DNA of 58,656 bases from Leptothoe spongobia TAU-MAC 1115 (GTDB taxonomy: Bacteria; Cyanobacteriota; Cyanobacteriia; Phormidesmidales; Phormidesmidaceae). Positions 7,844 to 16,426 of this stretch are shown here, piece after piece (the stretch's first letter is position 1; every line of letters starts with the position of its first letter). A program made the translations under genes and the position numbers. The stretch lies in assembly GCF_018739885.1 (NCBI RefSeq), contig NZ_JADOES010000032.1:1-58656 (forward strand). The letters run 5' to 3'. The notes beneath the pieces were generated by a model that was not told the DNA's origin, ran no database searches, and saw nothing but the letters and a program-made list of their open reading frames with translations.

Positions 7844-10303
7844 TTAGGACACACCAACCCCAGTTAGAGCCAAAGCTTGTTTTTTTACAATAGACACTTG
7901 ACCATCTTCATCCACATCCAAAACAGCAGTCTCTCCAGCTTGGACTTGCCCTACTAGCATCACTTCTGCCAGGTTATCCTCAACCAAGCGAGTAATGGCT
8001 CTTCTCAACGGACGAGCACCATAGCGTGGATCATAGCCTTCAATCACCAACTTCTCTTTAAAGGCTTCAGTCACTTCAATATGAATGTCCTGATCAGCTA
8101 GTCGTTTGGCAACATCTTGCAACAGGATATCGGCAATCTGCTTAACCTCATTGCGAGTAAGCTGATGGAAGACAATAATCTCATCTAGACGATTGAGAAA
8201 TTCAGGCCGAAAAGAGACTTTTAGCGCATCATTGACGCGCTCACGGGTCCGATTATAGTTAGCAGTGTTAACATCCTCATCGATCATGTCAAATCCAATA
8301 CCATTGCCTTGTTGTTCAATGGCCCGAGCGCCAATATTAGAGGTCATAATGATCACGGTATTTGTAAAGTCCACTCCACGACCTTGAGAGTCAGTCAATC
8401 GACCATCATCTAGCAGTTGTAGCAGAAGATTAAACACATCCGGATGAGCTTTTTCAATCTCATCAAAGAGCACCACCGTATAAGGCTTGCGTCGAACGGC
8501 TTCTGTTAGCTGACCACCATCGCCATACCCCACATAGCCTGGAGGTGAGCCAATCATTTTGGAAACAGACTGGGGCTCCATATATTCCGACATATCCAAC
8601 CGGATAATCGCCTCCTCAGAGCCAAACACGCTATGAGCCAGAGCCTTAGTCAGCTCAGTTTTACCTACCCCGGTAGGACCACAAAAGATAAAGCTGGCAA
8701 TGGGGCGCTGAGAGCTTCTCAAGCCGACCCTCGCCCGGCGAATAGCTTTAGCAACAGCATTCACCACATTCTCTTGTCCAATGATGCGCTGGTGCAGCGT
8801 TTCTTCTAGCTTCATCAACATGGCAGACTCAGACTGAGTAATCTGGTTAGCGGGAATGCCAGTCCATGAGGTCACCACTTGGGCAATATCTTCCACGGTC
8901 ACCACAGGTCGCATTGCTGTCGTTCTATTCTCATTACCCCCTTGGAGCTTGGCCTCCAGCTCCAGTTCTTGATCCCGTAGTTCACTGGCCAGATCAAAAT
9001 TCTGAGATTTTACTGCCGCATCTTTTTTCTCAATAAGTTTGCGCAGAGACTGTTTGAGTTCCTTCACGGGAGATTTTTGAGAATGGCGCAAATGGACACA
9101 TGAACCAGCTTCATCAATCAAGTCAATAGCCTTGTCCGGCAAGTACCGGTCGACAATGTAACGATCTGACAGTTTAGCCGCAGCGACTAGGGCCTCATCA
9201 GAAATTGTTAGATTGTGGTATTGTTCATAGCTGCCTCGAACACCCTGGAGAATCTCAAGGGCCTCTTCGACACTAGGGGGATTCACTATCACAGGCTGAA
9301 AACGTCGCTCTAATGCGGCATCTTTCTCAATATGTTGACGATACTCATCAAGGGTGGTGGCACCAATAACTTGTAATTCACCTCGGGCCAAGGCAGGCTT
9401 GAGCATATTGGCGGCATCCATGCTGCCCTGAATAGCACCGGCCCCAACCAGAGTATGGATCTCATCAATTAGCAGAATGATATTGCCAGCATTGTTGACT
9501 GCGGCAATAATCTGCTTAAGTCGCTCTTCAAACTCTCCACGAAAACGAGATCCAGCGATCAATGTATTAATGTCTAGGCTCAATACCCTTTGATCCAAAA
9601 GTAGCTCAGGTACATTTTGTTCAACAATCCGCTGGGCCAGACCTTCCGCAATGGCTGTTTTACCGACACCAGGCTCACCAATAAGTACGGGATTATTTTT
9701 GTTACGACGACCCAGAATTTGAACCACACGTTCAATCTCCTGTCCTCGGCCAACAACCGGGTCAATTTTGCCGTCGATAGCTAATTGTGTCAGATCAGTG
9801 ACAAATTCCTCCAAGGCTTTACCTGTGACCTTGTGAGTATTCTGTCGATCGACAGTTGACACCGGTAAACGCTCACCAACAGCACGAATAATTGCGATCC
9901 GTAACTTGACTAGGTCAACGCCTAAGGTTTGCAATATTTTGGCAGCAGAACTGTCATCATTACTTGTGACAGCCAATAGCAAATGCTCTGGTCCTACATA
10001 GCGTTGGCCTAGCTGTTGCGCTTCTTGGACAGACTGCTCTAGCAAGTGCTTAGCACTGGGGGTGAAGGGAATTTCACCGAAGGTTTTTTCGTGATCTAGC
10101 TTTAGCAGGCTCTCCACCTCAGTTTGCACAGCCTGTAGACTCAGGCCAGCCTCCTTTACGATCGGTGATACCAGACTGTCACCTTGAGCAATAATCCCAA
10201 CTACTAACAGCTCAGTGCCAACATATTGCTGGTTTAACCGACTTGCCTCCTGTTGGGCAATCATAATGGTTGCAATTGCCTGGTCATTAAAAAGGTCAAA
10301 CAT
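7844..10303 (-). CDS. clpC: ClpC-type Hsp100 ATPase, divergent paralogue
   Basis: An 819-residue class-I AAA+ unfoldase that would feed substrates to a Clp protease. Visible parts are a double Clp-N repeat (about 1-145), D1 with Walker A GEPGVGKT (209-216) and Walker B ILLIDE (276-281), a short middle domain with a UVR-like motif (NFDLASELRDQELE) typical of ClpC rather than ClpB, and D2 with GPTGVGKT and LFDEIEKAH. A GIGF segment in D2 sits where the ClpP-docking tripeptide (IGF/IGL type) is expected. The N-domain and linker differ markedly from the highly conserved cyanobacterial ClpC (for example MFDLFNDQAIATIMIAQQEA), so this is probably a second ClpC. An essential copy would be elsewhere. 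Confidence 0.85.
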   Translation of the reverse strand: MFDLFNDQAIATIMIAQQEASRLNQQYVGTELLVVGIIAQGDSLVSPIVKEAGLSLQAVQTEVESLLKLDHEKTFGEIPFTPSAKHLLEQSVQEAQQLGQRYVGPEHLLLAVTSNDDSSAAKILQTLGVDLVKLRIAIIRAVGERLPVSTVDRQNTHKVTGKALEEFVTDLTQLAIDGKIDPVVGRGQEIERVVQILGRRNKNNPVLIGEPGVGKTAIAEGLAQRIVEQNVPELLLDQRVLSLDINTLIAGSRFRGEFEERLKQIIAAVNNAGNIILLIDEIHTLVGAGAIQGSMDAANMLKPALARGELQVIGATTLDEYRQHIEKDAALERRFQPVIVNPPSVEEALEILQGVRGSYEQYHNLTISDEALVAAAKLSDRYIVDRYLPDKAIDLIDEAGSCVHLRHSQKSPVKELKQSLRKLIEKKDAAVKSQNFDLASELRDQELELEAKLQGGNENRTTAMRPVVTVEDIAQVVTSWTGIPANQITQSESAMLMKLEETLHQRIIGQENVVNAVAKAIRRARVGLRSSQRPIASFIFCGPTGVGKTELTKALAHSVFGSEEAIIRLDMSEYMEPQSVSKMIGSPPGYVGYGDGGQLTEAVRRKPYTVVLFDEIEKAHPDVFNLLLQLLDDGRLTDSQGRGVDFTNTVIIMTSNIGARAIEQQGNGIGFDMIDEDVNTANYNRTRERVNDALKVSFRPEFLNRLDEIIVFHQLTRNEVKQIADILLQDVAKRLADQDIHIEVTEAFKEKLVIEGYDPRYGARPLRRAITRLVEDNLAEVMLVGQVQAGETAVLDVDEDGQVSIVKKQALALTGVGVS

Positions 10304-10914
10304 AGGATTAAATGCTCAGTGGGTTATCGGCAATACGAGGTGAATGCTTCAAAATGACAAGTGATGGGGAAGACAATGCGAAAGTCTGCTGCTACCTTCC
10401 AAATTACAAAGCAGAACGGGGAAAAGGCTGAAACGTAGATAAAAAATCCCTTAGATGCAAGGTATGCAATGTGATTGCCATGACGGCCTCATTAATGAAT
10501 TTATATAAAGCTGCATATTAGAAACGTTAATGCACCTGAGCCTCGGCCAGGGAGGTGGGAAAGCCGTACATATAAGGAGCTTTACTGACAAGCCCGACGG
10601 TTTGCCAAACCGTCGGGCTTAATCATGGCTCGCAGCCATTCAGCTAATTCTGAGAATTGCTTACATTAATGCATGAAAATATAGTGCAGCCAGCCATAGC
10701 TTGCGTTCAAAGCTGAGAGAGCAAGTTACCTACAGCTCTCTAGACAAAGTAAGTCATTAAGTCCAATACACCAGCAAGACTCTCTTCCCAGATCTACGGA
10801 TGGAAGCCAATCAAGATATGGAACTAGACAATTTACTAACAGAAGACGGGTTATGCCTCAAAGATTATGCCACCCAGCATCTCATAACCGTTAGCCTTAG
10901 CTCTTCTAAGAGAG
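10304..10914. other. 611-bp gap without a convincing protein gene
   Basis: No convincing reading frame with a start and ribosome site is present. The only strong structure is the hairpin at 10590-10620. The stretch before it (about 10440-10585) contains a TATATAA-like AT-rich segment and a GC-rich CCTCGGCCAGGGAGG block that could fold, so a small RNA ending at the hairpin is possible. The first part (10304-10400) should hold the clpC promoter and leader. Confidence 0.4.
10590..10620. terminator. strong hairpin, possible terminator
   Basis: A perfect 14-bp inverted repeat, arms 10590-10603 and 10607-10620 with a 3-base loop; the core is AGCCCGACGG. T-tracts beyond the stem are weak on both strands. 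It does not follow closely any protein gene on either strand: it is about 290 bases upstream of the clpC start and about 295 bases beyond the stop codon of the gene at 10915-11250. It may end an unannotated transcript. Confidence 0.55.
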
Positions 10915-11250
10915 CTATAAAAGAGCATTCAGCTGCTGAACTCGTGCATCCTGACGTTGTCGCATGATCCGGCAATACGTATTGACCAAGGATTTTGCCA
11001 GCTGACCTTCTACCACAGCCGCCTCATCACGGGACTCATAGGACGACGCTAATAAGGGCTGCACAGAGGGCTGCAAAAATGTGGTAGTCAATTCAGCAAA
11101 AAGAGCTTCATCCCATACCAAATCAGCCTCGTAAGCCTCTGGGGCAACCGTTAGATGAGCTTTAGCTACACATCGGATCACGCTGCGTAACGGGTAGAAA
11201 AGACACTGAGAAGCCATGGCTAAATCTTGAGAAAAGTTAAAGACGATCAT
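10915..11250 (-). CDS. hypothetical protein
   Basis: A 111-residue frame starting MIVFNFSQDLAMASQC. It is mostly predicted helical, with a polar C-terminus (YCRIMRQRQDARVQQLNALL) and an internal EAYEADLVWDEALFAELTTTFLQ segment. No signal peptide or membrane span is evident and I do not recognise a family. No clear Shine-Dalgarno site precedes the ATG. It lies downstream of the twin unknown proteins on the same strand but behind their terminator, so it is probably a separate transcript. Codon use looks normal for the window, which is the main argument that it is real. Confidence 0.5.
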   Translation of the reverse strand: MIVFNFSQDLAMASQCLFYPLRSVIRCVAKAHLTVAPEAYEADLVWDEALFAELTTTFLQPSVQPLLASSYESRDEAAVVEGQLAKSLVNTYCRIMRQRQDARVQQLNALL

Positions 11251-11446
11251 GAATTGTTGTGCAGTATACGTCCCTTTATTTTTCTTTTATCAACTTCTTT
11301 CTCAGATTGCCCAAAGAACCTCTAGGGAGATATCAGAAATAGTACGGAGAATAGCGCATTAAGCACTCTATAACCGCAGAATCGCTATTCTAGGCTTAGC
11401 AATATCGACATAAACATCCCTAATATTATTTCTTGAAAGCAAGAAA

Positions 11447-11471
11447 GGCTGGTGAAATAAATTCACCAGCC
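11447..11471 (-). terminator. terminator of the first twin gene
   Basis: Perfect 10-bp stem (GGCTGGTGAA 11447-11456, TTCACCAGCC 11462-11471) with a 5-base loop. On the minus strand it is followed by TTTCTTGCTTTC. It lies 57 bases beyond the stop of the gene at 11528, as expected for an intrinsic terminator. Confidence 0.8.
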
Positions 11472-11527
11472 CAAACGCCATGAGCTATTGCTGTCTGCCA
11501 GACAACATTACGGATAAGACTATAGAG

Positions 11528-12034
11528 TTATGCGGGGTAAACCTGCAGCAGCTTACCAGCTAGATAACCGTAGCCAATAATAGGCTGGCTGCACTCATGC
11601 TTGACAGGACCTACTTGAGAAACTGCAGCGACACCGTATAAGCCAGCAGTGAGCTGAGCACCGTTAGGTGTACCTGTCCACGTCAGCTCATATACATACT
11701 TGTCTTTGACAGTAGTGAGCATAACTTCCACATCTTTCTCAGCTGCTGCACCACCGATACCTTCAAAGGCAAAACGAACATGTACTTCAGTGCCAAGACA
11801 CATTAGCAAAGATGTCAGAGGGCTCTTGTTAAATTCGACAGTCAAACTAACAGACAACTCTTCGGTGTCAGCAACAATATAGGGCGAATTCGCAGGTGCA
11901 ACGATAAAATCATCTTTGGTTTCATCACCAGCACTAGCAATTACCAAATTGCGCATAGAGAAAAAGGAGGGACCCAGAATATTCTTAGAATAGGTCTCAG
12001 TACTAGAAAATTGCTTAGTCGGTTGAGCAGTCAT
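11528..12034 (-). CDS. unknown protein, twin A of a duplicated family
   Basis: A 168-residue soluble protein without signal peptide or membrane span. It aligns end to end, without gaps, with the neighbour at 12405 (about 34 differences in 168 positions by hand count). The most conserved parts are ETYSKNILGP near the N-terminus, NSPYIVAD, the block NKSPLTSLLMCLGTEVHVRF, and the C-terminus CSQPIIGYGYLAG. The alternating hydrophobic pattern suggests a beta-sandwich. Two conserved cysteines (in MCLG and HECSQ) could be functional. A GAGGA ribosome site precedes the ATG. It has its own upstream element (12111-12171) and terminator, so it is an independent unit. I do not recognise the family and assign no function. 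Confidence 0.8.
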   Translation of the reverse strand: MTAQPTKQFSSTETYSKNILGPSFFSMRNLVIASAGDETKDDFIVAPANSPYIVADTEELSVSLTVEFNKSPLTSLLMCLGTEVHVRFAFEGIGGAAAEKDVEVMLTTVKDKYVYELTWTGTPNGAQLTAGLYGVAAVSQVGPVKHECSQPIIGYGYLAGKLLQVYPA

Positions 12035-12110
12035 AGGATTTTCCTCATGATTTTTATTGACTGATTAGCTACTAGCAAATAAATTATTTTTAGACTTTAT
12101 TCGACTTAAG

Positions 12111-12171
12111 TAATCAGTACATTTACATCATGATCAATACTTTCAAAGTAGTCATTACCCATAAGGGTACT
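12111..12171 (-). promoter_or_regulatory. conserved upstream element of twin A
   Basis: Read on the minus strand, this 61-bp block aligns without gaps with 12992-13052 upstream of twin B. Both start with AGTACCC, have GGGT-ATG about 10 bases in, and share CATGATGTAA-TGT-CTGA in the right half, while the sequence between is not conserved. It sits about 80-140 bases before the start codon. The shared pieces fit a promoter with an operator or an activator site; the exact -10/-35 boxes are not assigned. Confidence 0.6.
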
Positions 12172-12298
12172 TTATTAAATAAGCAAAGATCAATCAACAC
12201 AAAAAGCAAATAAATAAGGGTTAAAAGTGAAAAACAAAGTCAAATTAAAATAGAGAAAATCAGCCAAATAAAATCAAATTCAAACTAATTTATACATC

Positions 12299-12326
12299 AA
12301 AAAAGCTGACGAAAATATCCGTCAGC
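12299..12326 (-). terminator. terminator of the second twin gene
   Basis: Stem GCTGACG (12305-12311) with CGTCAGC (12320-12326), 8-base loop, followed on the minus strand by six T residues. It lies 79 bases beyond the stop of the gene at 12405, a classic intrinsic terminator. Confidence 0.85.
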
Positions 12327-12404
12327 ATTGTCACTATGGGATTGGGTTGCTAACGCCACTAACTAGAGTTAAGGTTCAAGTTAGTGACGTTGTGAAGTTG
12401 CTAC

Positions 12405-12911
12405 TTAGGCAGGATAAACCTGTAGTAGACGACCAGCTAGGTAACCATAGCCGATGATGGGCTGACTGCACTCATGCTTAACAGGACCTACTTGAGCCAC
12501 TGCAGCAACACCATATAGACCAGGAGTTAGCTGAGCATTGTTAGGCGTACCTGTCCACTTGAGCTCATACTCGTAGGTGTCTTTGACAGTAGTGATGTAA
12601 ACCTCTACATCTTCCTCAGCTGCCGCACCACCAATACCTTCAAACGCAAAACGGACATGAACTTCAGTACCCAAGCACATGAGTAGAGAAGTCAGAGGAC
12701 TCTTGTTGAACTTGACGGTCAAGCTAACAGAGAACTGTTCACTATCAGCAACGATATAAGGAGAATTAGCGGGTGCAACATCTAAACCAATTTTAGTGGC
12801 ATCACTAGTACCGGCAACTGTTAAACCGTTCATTTCAAAAAAAGCAGGACCAAGAATATTCTTGGAGTAGGTTTCAGTTGCAGAATATTCAGCCATAGAT
12901 TGAGCAGTCAT
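12405..12911 (-). CDS. unknown protein, twin B of a duplicated family
   Basis: A 168-residue paralogue of the protein at 11528. The frame extends to 12959, but the ATG at 12911 (MTAQSMAEYSATETYSKN) matches the twin's start exactly and has a GAGGT ribosome site 7-8 bases upstream, so I use it. Divergence between the twins is concentrated in residues 5-45 and at a few surface-like positions. Residues about 55-100 and 140-168 are nearly invariant, implying a constrained core and C-terminus. It carries its own promoter element and terminator. No known motif is present. The tight conservation, good ribosome sites and strong terminators suggest abundant products, possibly subunits of one assembly; that is inference. 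Confidence 0.8.
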   Translation of the reverse strand: MTAQSMAEYSATETYSKNILGPAFFEMNGLTVAGTSDATKIGLDVAPANSPYIVADSEQFSVSLTVKFNKSPLTSLLMCLGTEVHVRFAFEGIGGAAAEEDVEVYITTVKDTYEYELKWTGTPNNAQLTPGLYGVAAVAQVGPVKHECSQPIIGYGYLAGRLLQVYPA

Positions 12912-12991
12912 TGTTTTAACCTCATATGTATTTTTAGGCTGAGTAACTAACACAATCAACCTCTTTTGTTAGAGATTGAATTGTTTTTGTA

Positions 12992-13052
12992 TCCTCAGCA
13001 CAGTTACATCATGCGACTTTGGTTAATTGACGCCATCACCCCCCTGGGTACT
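12992..13052 (-). promoter_or_regulatory. conserved upstream element of twin B
   Basis: Counterpart of 12111-12171, located about 80-140 bases before the ATG at 12911. On the minus strand it reads AGTACCC, then GGGTGATG, and then CATGATGTAACTGTGCTGA. Spacing relative to the start codon is the same as for twin A within a base or two, which argues for a retained regulatory site rather than simple leftover of duplication. Confidence 0.6.
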
Positions 13053-13117
13053 CTTAAAAGTCCACCAAATTGAGTAATCGCAAATGCCCTAAAATGCCCG
13101 TATTTGAAAACAATAGC

Positions 13118-13161
13118 TATTAAAAAAGCGCTTCTACTATAGTAGAAGCGCTTTTTTAATA
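13118..13161. terminator. bidirectional terminator, 44-bp perfect palindrome
   Basis: The sequence is its own reverse complement over 44 bases (centre between 13139 and 13140). It has a GC core AAGCGCTTCTAC flanked by A6 and T6 runs, so each strand ends in a T-tract. It lies 48 bases after the rpmA stop and serves the rplU-rpmA operon on the minus strand. It also insulates twin B's promoter. Confidence 0.85.
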
Positions 13162-13208
13162 CTTAACAGTAGAAAGCCTAATAAACCAAAGTAGTTTCTA
13201 TTGGCAAA

Positions 13209-13469
13209 CTAAGCTGTGACGGGGTAAACACTCACTTTCTTACGGCTCTTACCCTTACGCTCAAACGTAACTACGCCTTCAATCAAAGCAAACAAAGTGT
13301 CATCACCACCACGACCAACATTCTCTCCAGGATGATACTTAGTACCCCGCTGACGGATGATAATATTACCTGCCGTAACGGCTTCGCCGCCATACTTCTT
13401 GACGCCTAGGCGCTTCGAATTAGAATCGCGGCCGTTCCGCGTACTACCCGTACCTTTCTTATGAGCCAT
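13209..13469 (-). CDS. rpmA: 50S ribosomal protein L27
   Basis: An 86-residue L27. It begins MAHKKGTGSTRNGRDSNSK, the flexible N-terminus that reaches the peptidyl transferase centre, and continues with RLGVKKYGG and IIIRQRGTKYHPGENVGRGGDDTLFA. There is no cleavable N-terminal extension of the Firmicutes type. It follows rplU after 52 bases in the usual order, and the pair ends at the palindromic terminator at 13118-13161. Confidence 0.97.
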   Translation of the reverse strand: MAHKKGTGSTRNGRDSNSKRLGVKKYGGEAVTAGNIIIRQRGTKYHPGENVGRGGDDTLFALIEGVVTFERKGKSRKKVSVYPVTA

Positions 13470-13521
13470 GACTTAAATCTCCGTGCTTACCTAAAAACTA
13501 TAAACCGTTAAACTGAGCACC

Positions 13522-13890
13522 TTATTCTTCTTCACTAGCAGCAGCAGAGGCGTCTTCCGCAGTAATTGTCTTACCACCGATATTGATCGAATCGATCATT
13601 AGGCGGGTTAGCTCCTGACGATGACCGCGCTTTTTGCGTGTCTTTTTCTTAGGCTTCATCTTGTAAACGATGACCTTCTTACCCCGTAAGTGACGGACTA
13701 CGGTACCACTGACGCTTGCACCATCTACCAGTGGCTGGCCAATGCTAGTGTCATCACCATCGTTGACTAGCAATACCTTATCTATAGTAATGCTGGCCTC
13801 TTCGTCTACGGCTAGACGATTAACGTCGTAAAAGCGACCGGGCTCGACACGTAGCTGAGTGCCACTCGCTTCAATAATTGCGTATGCCAT
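13522..13890 (-). CDS. rplU: 50S ribosomal protein L21
   Basis: A 122-residue L21, binding 23S rRNA in the large subunit. The frame is open to 14025, but the family start is MAYAIIEASGTQLRVEPG at ATG 13890, preceded by a strong GGGAGAA ribosome site, so the extra 45 codons are leader. The basic region KMKPKKKTRKKRGHRQ (about residues 78-93) is typical, and a short acidic, alanine-rich tail follows (SAAASEEE). First gene of the rplU-rpmA operon, divergent from the SGNH hydrolase. The leader region may carry regulation, but I see no recognisable L21-binding structure. Confidence 0.96.
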   Translation of the reverse strand: MAYAIIEASGTQLRVEPGRFYDVNRLAVDEEASITIDKVLLVNDGDDTSIGQPLVDGASVSGTVVRHLRGKKVIVYKMKPKKKTRKKRGHRQELTRLMIDSINIGGKTITAEDASAAASEEE

Positions 13891-14169
13891 TGATTCTCCC
13901 TTGCCGTACAGGTAGCAAAATTGCTTCAAACCTGATCCGAGCAGATTTTTGCACAGAGATTCATCATCGTTAATTTGGGTGAGTGCTGTCAAGGGATTTT
14001 TTAGAAAACGGGAAATTTGGGCCATGCCCCACTATCCTTTTTAAATTTCCGAAACTCTTTACAGTTTTTGATATATAAGCCTCTGCACAGTTTCATCCTG
14101 ATTTTCTACAACATATGTCGTCTTAAGTATTTGAATCGTGTTCTTCATGGAAGAGGAAAATTCGGGCTT

Positions 14170-15183
14170 ATGTCAGATCTACTGATGTTGATGGCACAAC
14201 TGACCGCTCCAGAACCACTCAATGGACCGAATCCGGACGTTGACATTGCACCCATGGCCAAGGCTGCGGTTGATGCGGTTAGTCAGCTTGAACAGGCGGT
14301 GCCTCAACCAGCGATTCAAGGAGACATGGCACTCACACCCGAATTTTCTAGAGAGGTTGCTGCACGACAGCGGCAGAAACTCTTGCGTCTGCAGCAAACG
14401 GCCCGTCGTCCTGAGCCCACTGCTTTTGCAACTACACCTCGGGCAGTGGAAGTTGCCCGTCGTCAACCAGTTGCCGTTACTGGGCCAAAACCAGTTAGTG
14501 GGCCTCAACTTTTTGAACAACGCTGGGCCGCGCTACAGTCTGGCTCACTCTATACTCGGGTATCGCCCGATAGTTTCCATGGCAAATGGTCTAATGCCAC
14601 CTATCAGCCGACCTATGCAGAATGGAAAGGACTTTTGAAACAGGAGGCGAGTGCGATCGCAGCCGGTCAAGGCAATAACCGTCTCACCGTCGTAATTGGC
14701 GACTCACTCAGCATGTGGCTGCCCCCAGAAATGCTGCCACGCGATCGATTCTGGCTCAACCAAGGCATTTCTGGCGATACGACTGGCGGTATTTTGCAAC
14801 GGCTATCCGTATTTGCCAACACTAACCCCGACACCATTCATCTCATGGCTGGTGTCAATGACCTCAAAAATGGAGCCAGCGATCAAGAAATCTTAACGAA
14901 CCTCCACCAGATCATGGCAAGGCTACGACAACAACATCCTACCGCCCGTGTAGTCGTACATTCCATCCTCCCCACCCGTTGGGAAAATATTCCCAGCAAG
15001 CGAGTGCGTTCCTTGAATACTCGGATCGCTCAACTTACCGACTACCATCAGTTAGATTACTTAGATCTACAGCCCAGCTTTAGTAACGATACCGGTAATC
15101 TTCGCCAAGACCTGACTACTGATGGATTACATCTCAACCGCTTGGGATATCAAGTCTGGCAGCTGGCGCTTCTGCAAGTATAG
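14170..15183 (+). CDS. SGNH/GDSL-type hydrolase
   Basis: A 337-residue protein from the ATG at 14170 (the frame extends upstream to 14017 across the rplU promoter, which is unlikely to be coding). Residues 1-165 are a low-complexity, proline- and alanine-rich region. Residues about 170-337 are an SGNH hydrolase with block I GDSL (Ser179), block II Gly in NQGISGDT, block III GVND (Asn230), and block V TDGLHLNRLGY (Asp318, His321). These form the catalytic Ser-His-Asp and oxyanion hole of esterases acting on acylated sugars, lipids or cell-wall polymers. The substrate is unknown. No classical signal peptide is visible. Confidence 0.8.
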   Translation: MSDLLMLMAQLTAPEPLNGPNPDVDIAPMAKAAVDAVSQLEQAVPQPAIQGDMALTPEFSREVAARQRQKLLRLQQTARRPEPTAFATTPRAVEVARRQPVAVTGPKPVSGPQLFEQRWAALQSGSLYTRVSPDSFHGKWSNATYQPTYAEWKGLLKQEASAIAAGQGNNRLTVVIGDSLSMWLPPEMLPRDRFWLNQGISGDTTGGILQRLSVFANTNPDTIHLMAGVNDLKNGASDQEILTNLHQIMARLRQQHPTARVVVHSILPTRWENIPSKRVRSLNTRIAQLTDYHQLDYLDLQPSFSNDTGNLRQDLTTDGLHLNRLGYQVWQLALLQV

Positions 15184-15370
15184 AGTTGAAGTTGCGGCTC
15201 TCCAGTACGCCTAAACAGCCCATGGGGTAATAACAAATCGTGATGATTACGGCCAGAATGATCGCTTAAATCACTAGCGAGATAAAATCCATTCGCCAAG
15301 CAGCGCTTTCCAAGTGAGCAATTAGCCTCGTAGAATATAGGGCCAAGGTCAATTCACTAGCAAGTGCCAC

Positions 15371-16183
15371 ATGAAATCCTATCTGGCTGCAGCGTTGCAG
15401 ATGACCAGCGTCCCTGATCTGGGTAAAAATCTCACCCAGGCAGAAGAGCTGATTGATCTCGCCGTTCGTCGCGGAGCCGAGTATATTACACTACCCGAGA
15501 ACTTTTCCTTTCTCGGAGACGAATCTGGCAAACTGGCCCAAGCGTCTGAAATTTGTACGGCCAGTGAAAAATTTCTCAAGACTATGGCCCAGCGCTATCA
15601 GGTCACTCTCTTAGGGGGTGGCTACCCAGTGCCTACGGACGATGGCAGAATCTACAACACAGCCCTACTAGTGAATGCCAATGGTAATGTGTTGCTTCGC
15701 TATGAAAAGGTCCATTTATTTGATGTAAATTTGCCCGATGGCAATACCTACCAGGAGTCTGCCACCGTCACTTCAGGGGAACAACTACCATCGGTCTGTA
15801 CGACCCAAGATTTAGGTAATCTGGGCATTTCTGTGTGCTACGACGTGCGTTTTCCGGAACTATATAGACACCTATCTCAGCTAGGTGCAGAGGTTCTAAC
15901 GGTTCCCGCAGCCTTTACGGCATACACCGGTAAAGACCATTGGCAAGTATTGCTCCAAGCAAGGGCCATTGAAAATACCTGCTATATCATTGCCCCTGCC
16001 CAAACCGGCTTTCACAACAGTATCCGTCAGTCCCACGGCCATGCCATGATTGTTGACCCTTGGGGAATTGTCCTAGCGGATGCTGGCCAAGATATTGGTA
16101 TGGCTATTGCCGAAATCACCCCATCACGGTTAGGACAAGTCCGTCAGCAAATGCCATCCCTAAACCATAGGGTATTTGCATAG
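15371..16183 (+). CDS. carbon-nitrogen hydrolase, Nit1-like deaminated glutathione amidase
   Basis: A 270-residue nitrilase-superfamily enzyme with the Glu-Lys-Cys triad visible as Glu43 (LPENFSFLG), Lys113 (YEKVHLFDV) and Cys156 (ISVCYDVRFPELYR). The YEKVHLFDV and VCYDVRFPELYR signatures match the Nit1/NIT branch, which repairs deaminated glutathione made by transaminase side reactions. Other omega-amidase-like substrates cannot be excluded. Length is normal. It is preceded by a 187-base gap and stands alone. Confidence 0.85.
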   Translation: MKSYLAAALQMTSVPDLGKNLTQAEELIDLAVRRGAEYITLPENFSFLGDESGKLAQASEICTASEKFLKTMAQRYQVTLLGGGYPVPTDDGRIYNTALLVNANGNVLLRYEKVHLFDVNLPDGNTYQESATVTSGEQLPSVCTTQDLGNLGISVCYDVRFPELYRHLSQLGAEVLTVPAAFTAYTGKDHWQVLLQARAIENTCYIIAPAQTGFHNSIRQSHGHAMIVDPWGIVLADAGQDIGMAIAEITPSRLGQVRQQMPSLNHRVFA

Positions 16184-16426
16184 GGCCGCCAGCATCTTAT
16201 AAAACTGAACTTCAGTCAGCATTCGATAGCAGACAAGTTTTTTTAAGACTTAGCAAAGCAAAAATTATTGCCCACTGCAGAAAATCGTAGTAGCGTCTAC
16301 CAAAATCCAAACCTCTTTAGCATAGGATTTTTTCCCTAAAGAAAGGGATAAACCCGCTCATAATGAGCTAAAGGCATCGAACCAACTCATGTAGAGTAAA
16401 CAGGACGAGTAAGTTTCTACGTTCGC

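Larger units (their letters stand above)
12035..12404. other. AT-rich 370-bp gap between the twin genes
   Basis: The gap holds the leader and promoter element of twin A (12035-12171), an AT-rich stretch without coding potential (about 12172-12298), and the terminator of twin B. No other feature is evident. Confidence 0.7.

Noticed and set aside
13891..14025. 45-residue extension of L21
   Set aside because: The known L21 start MAYAIIE with a strong GGGAGAA site lies at 13890; the extension is untranslated leader.
14017..14169. N-terminal extension of the SGNH hydrolase
   Set aside because: It would overlap the upstream leader of rplU, and the residues look random; the ATG at 14170 gives a sensible protein.
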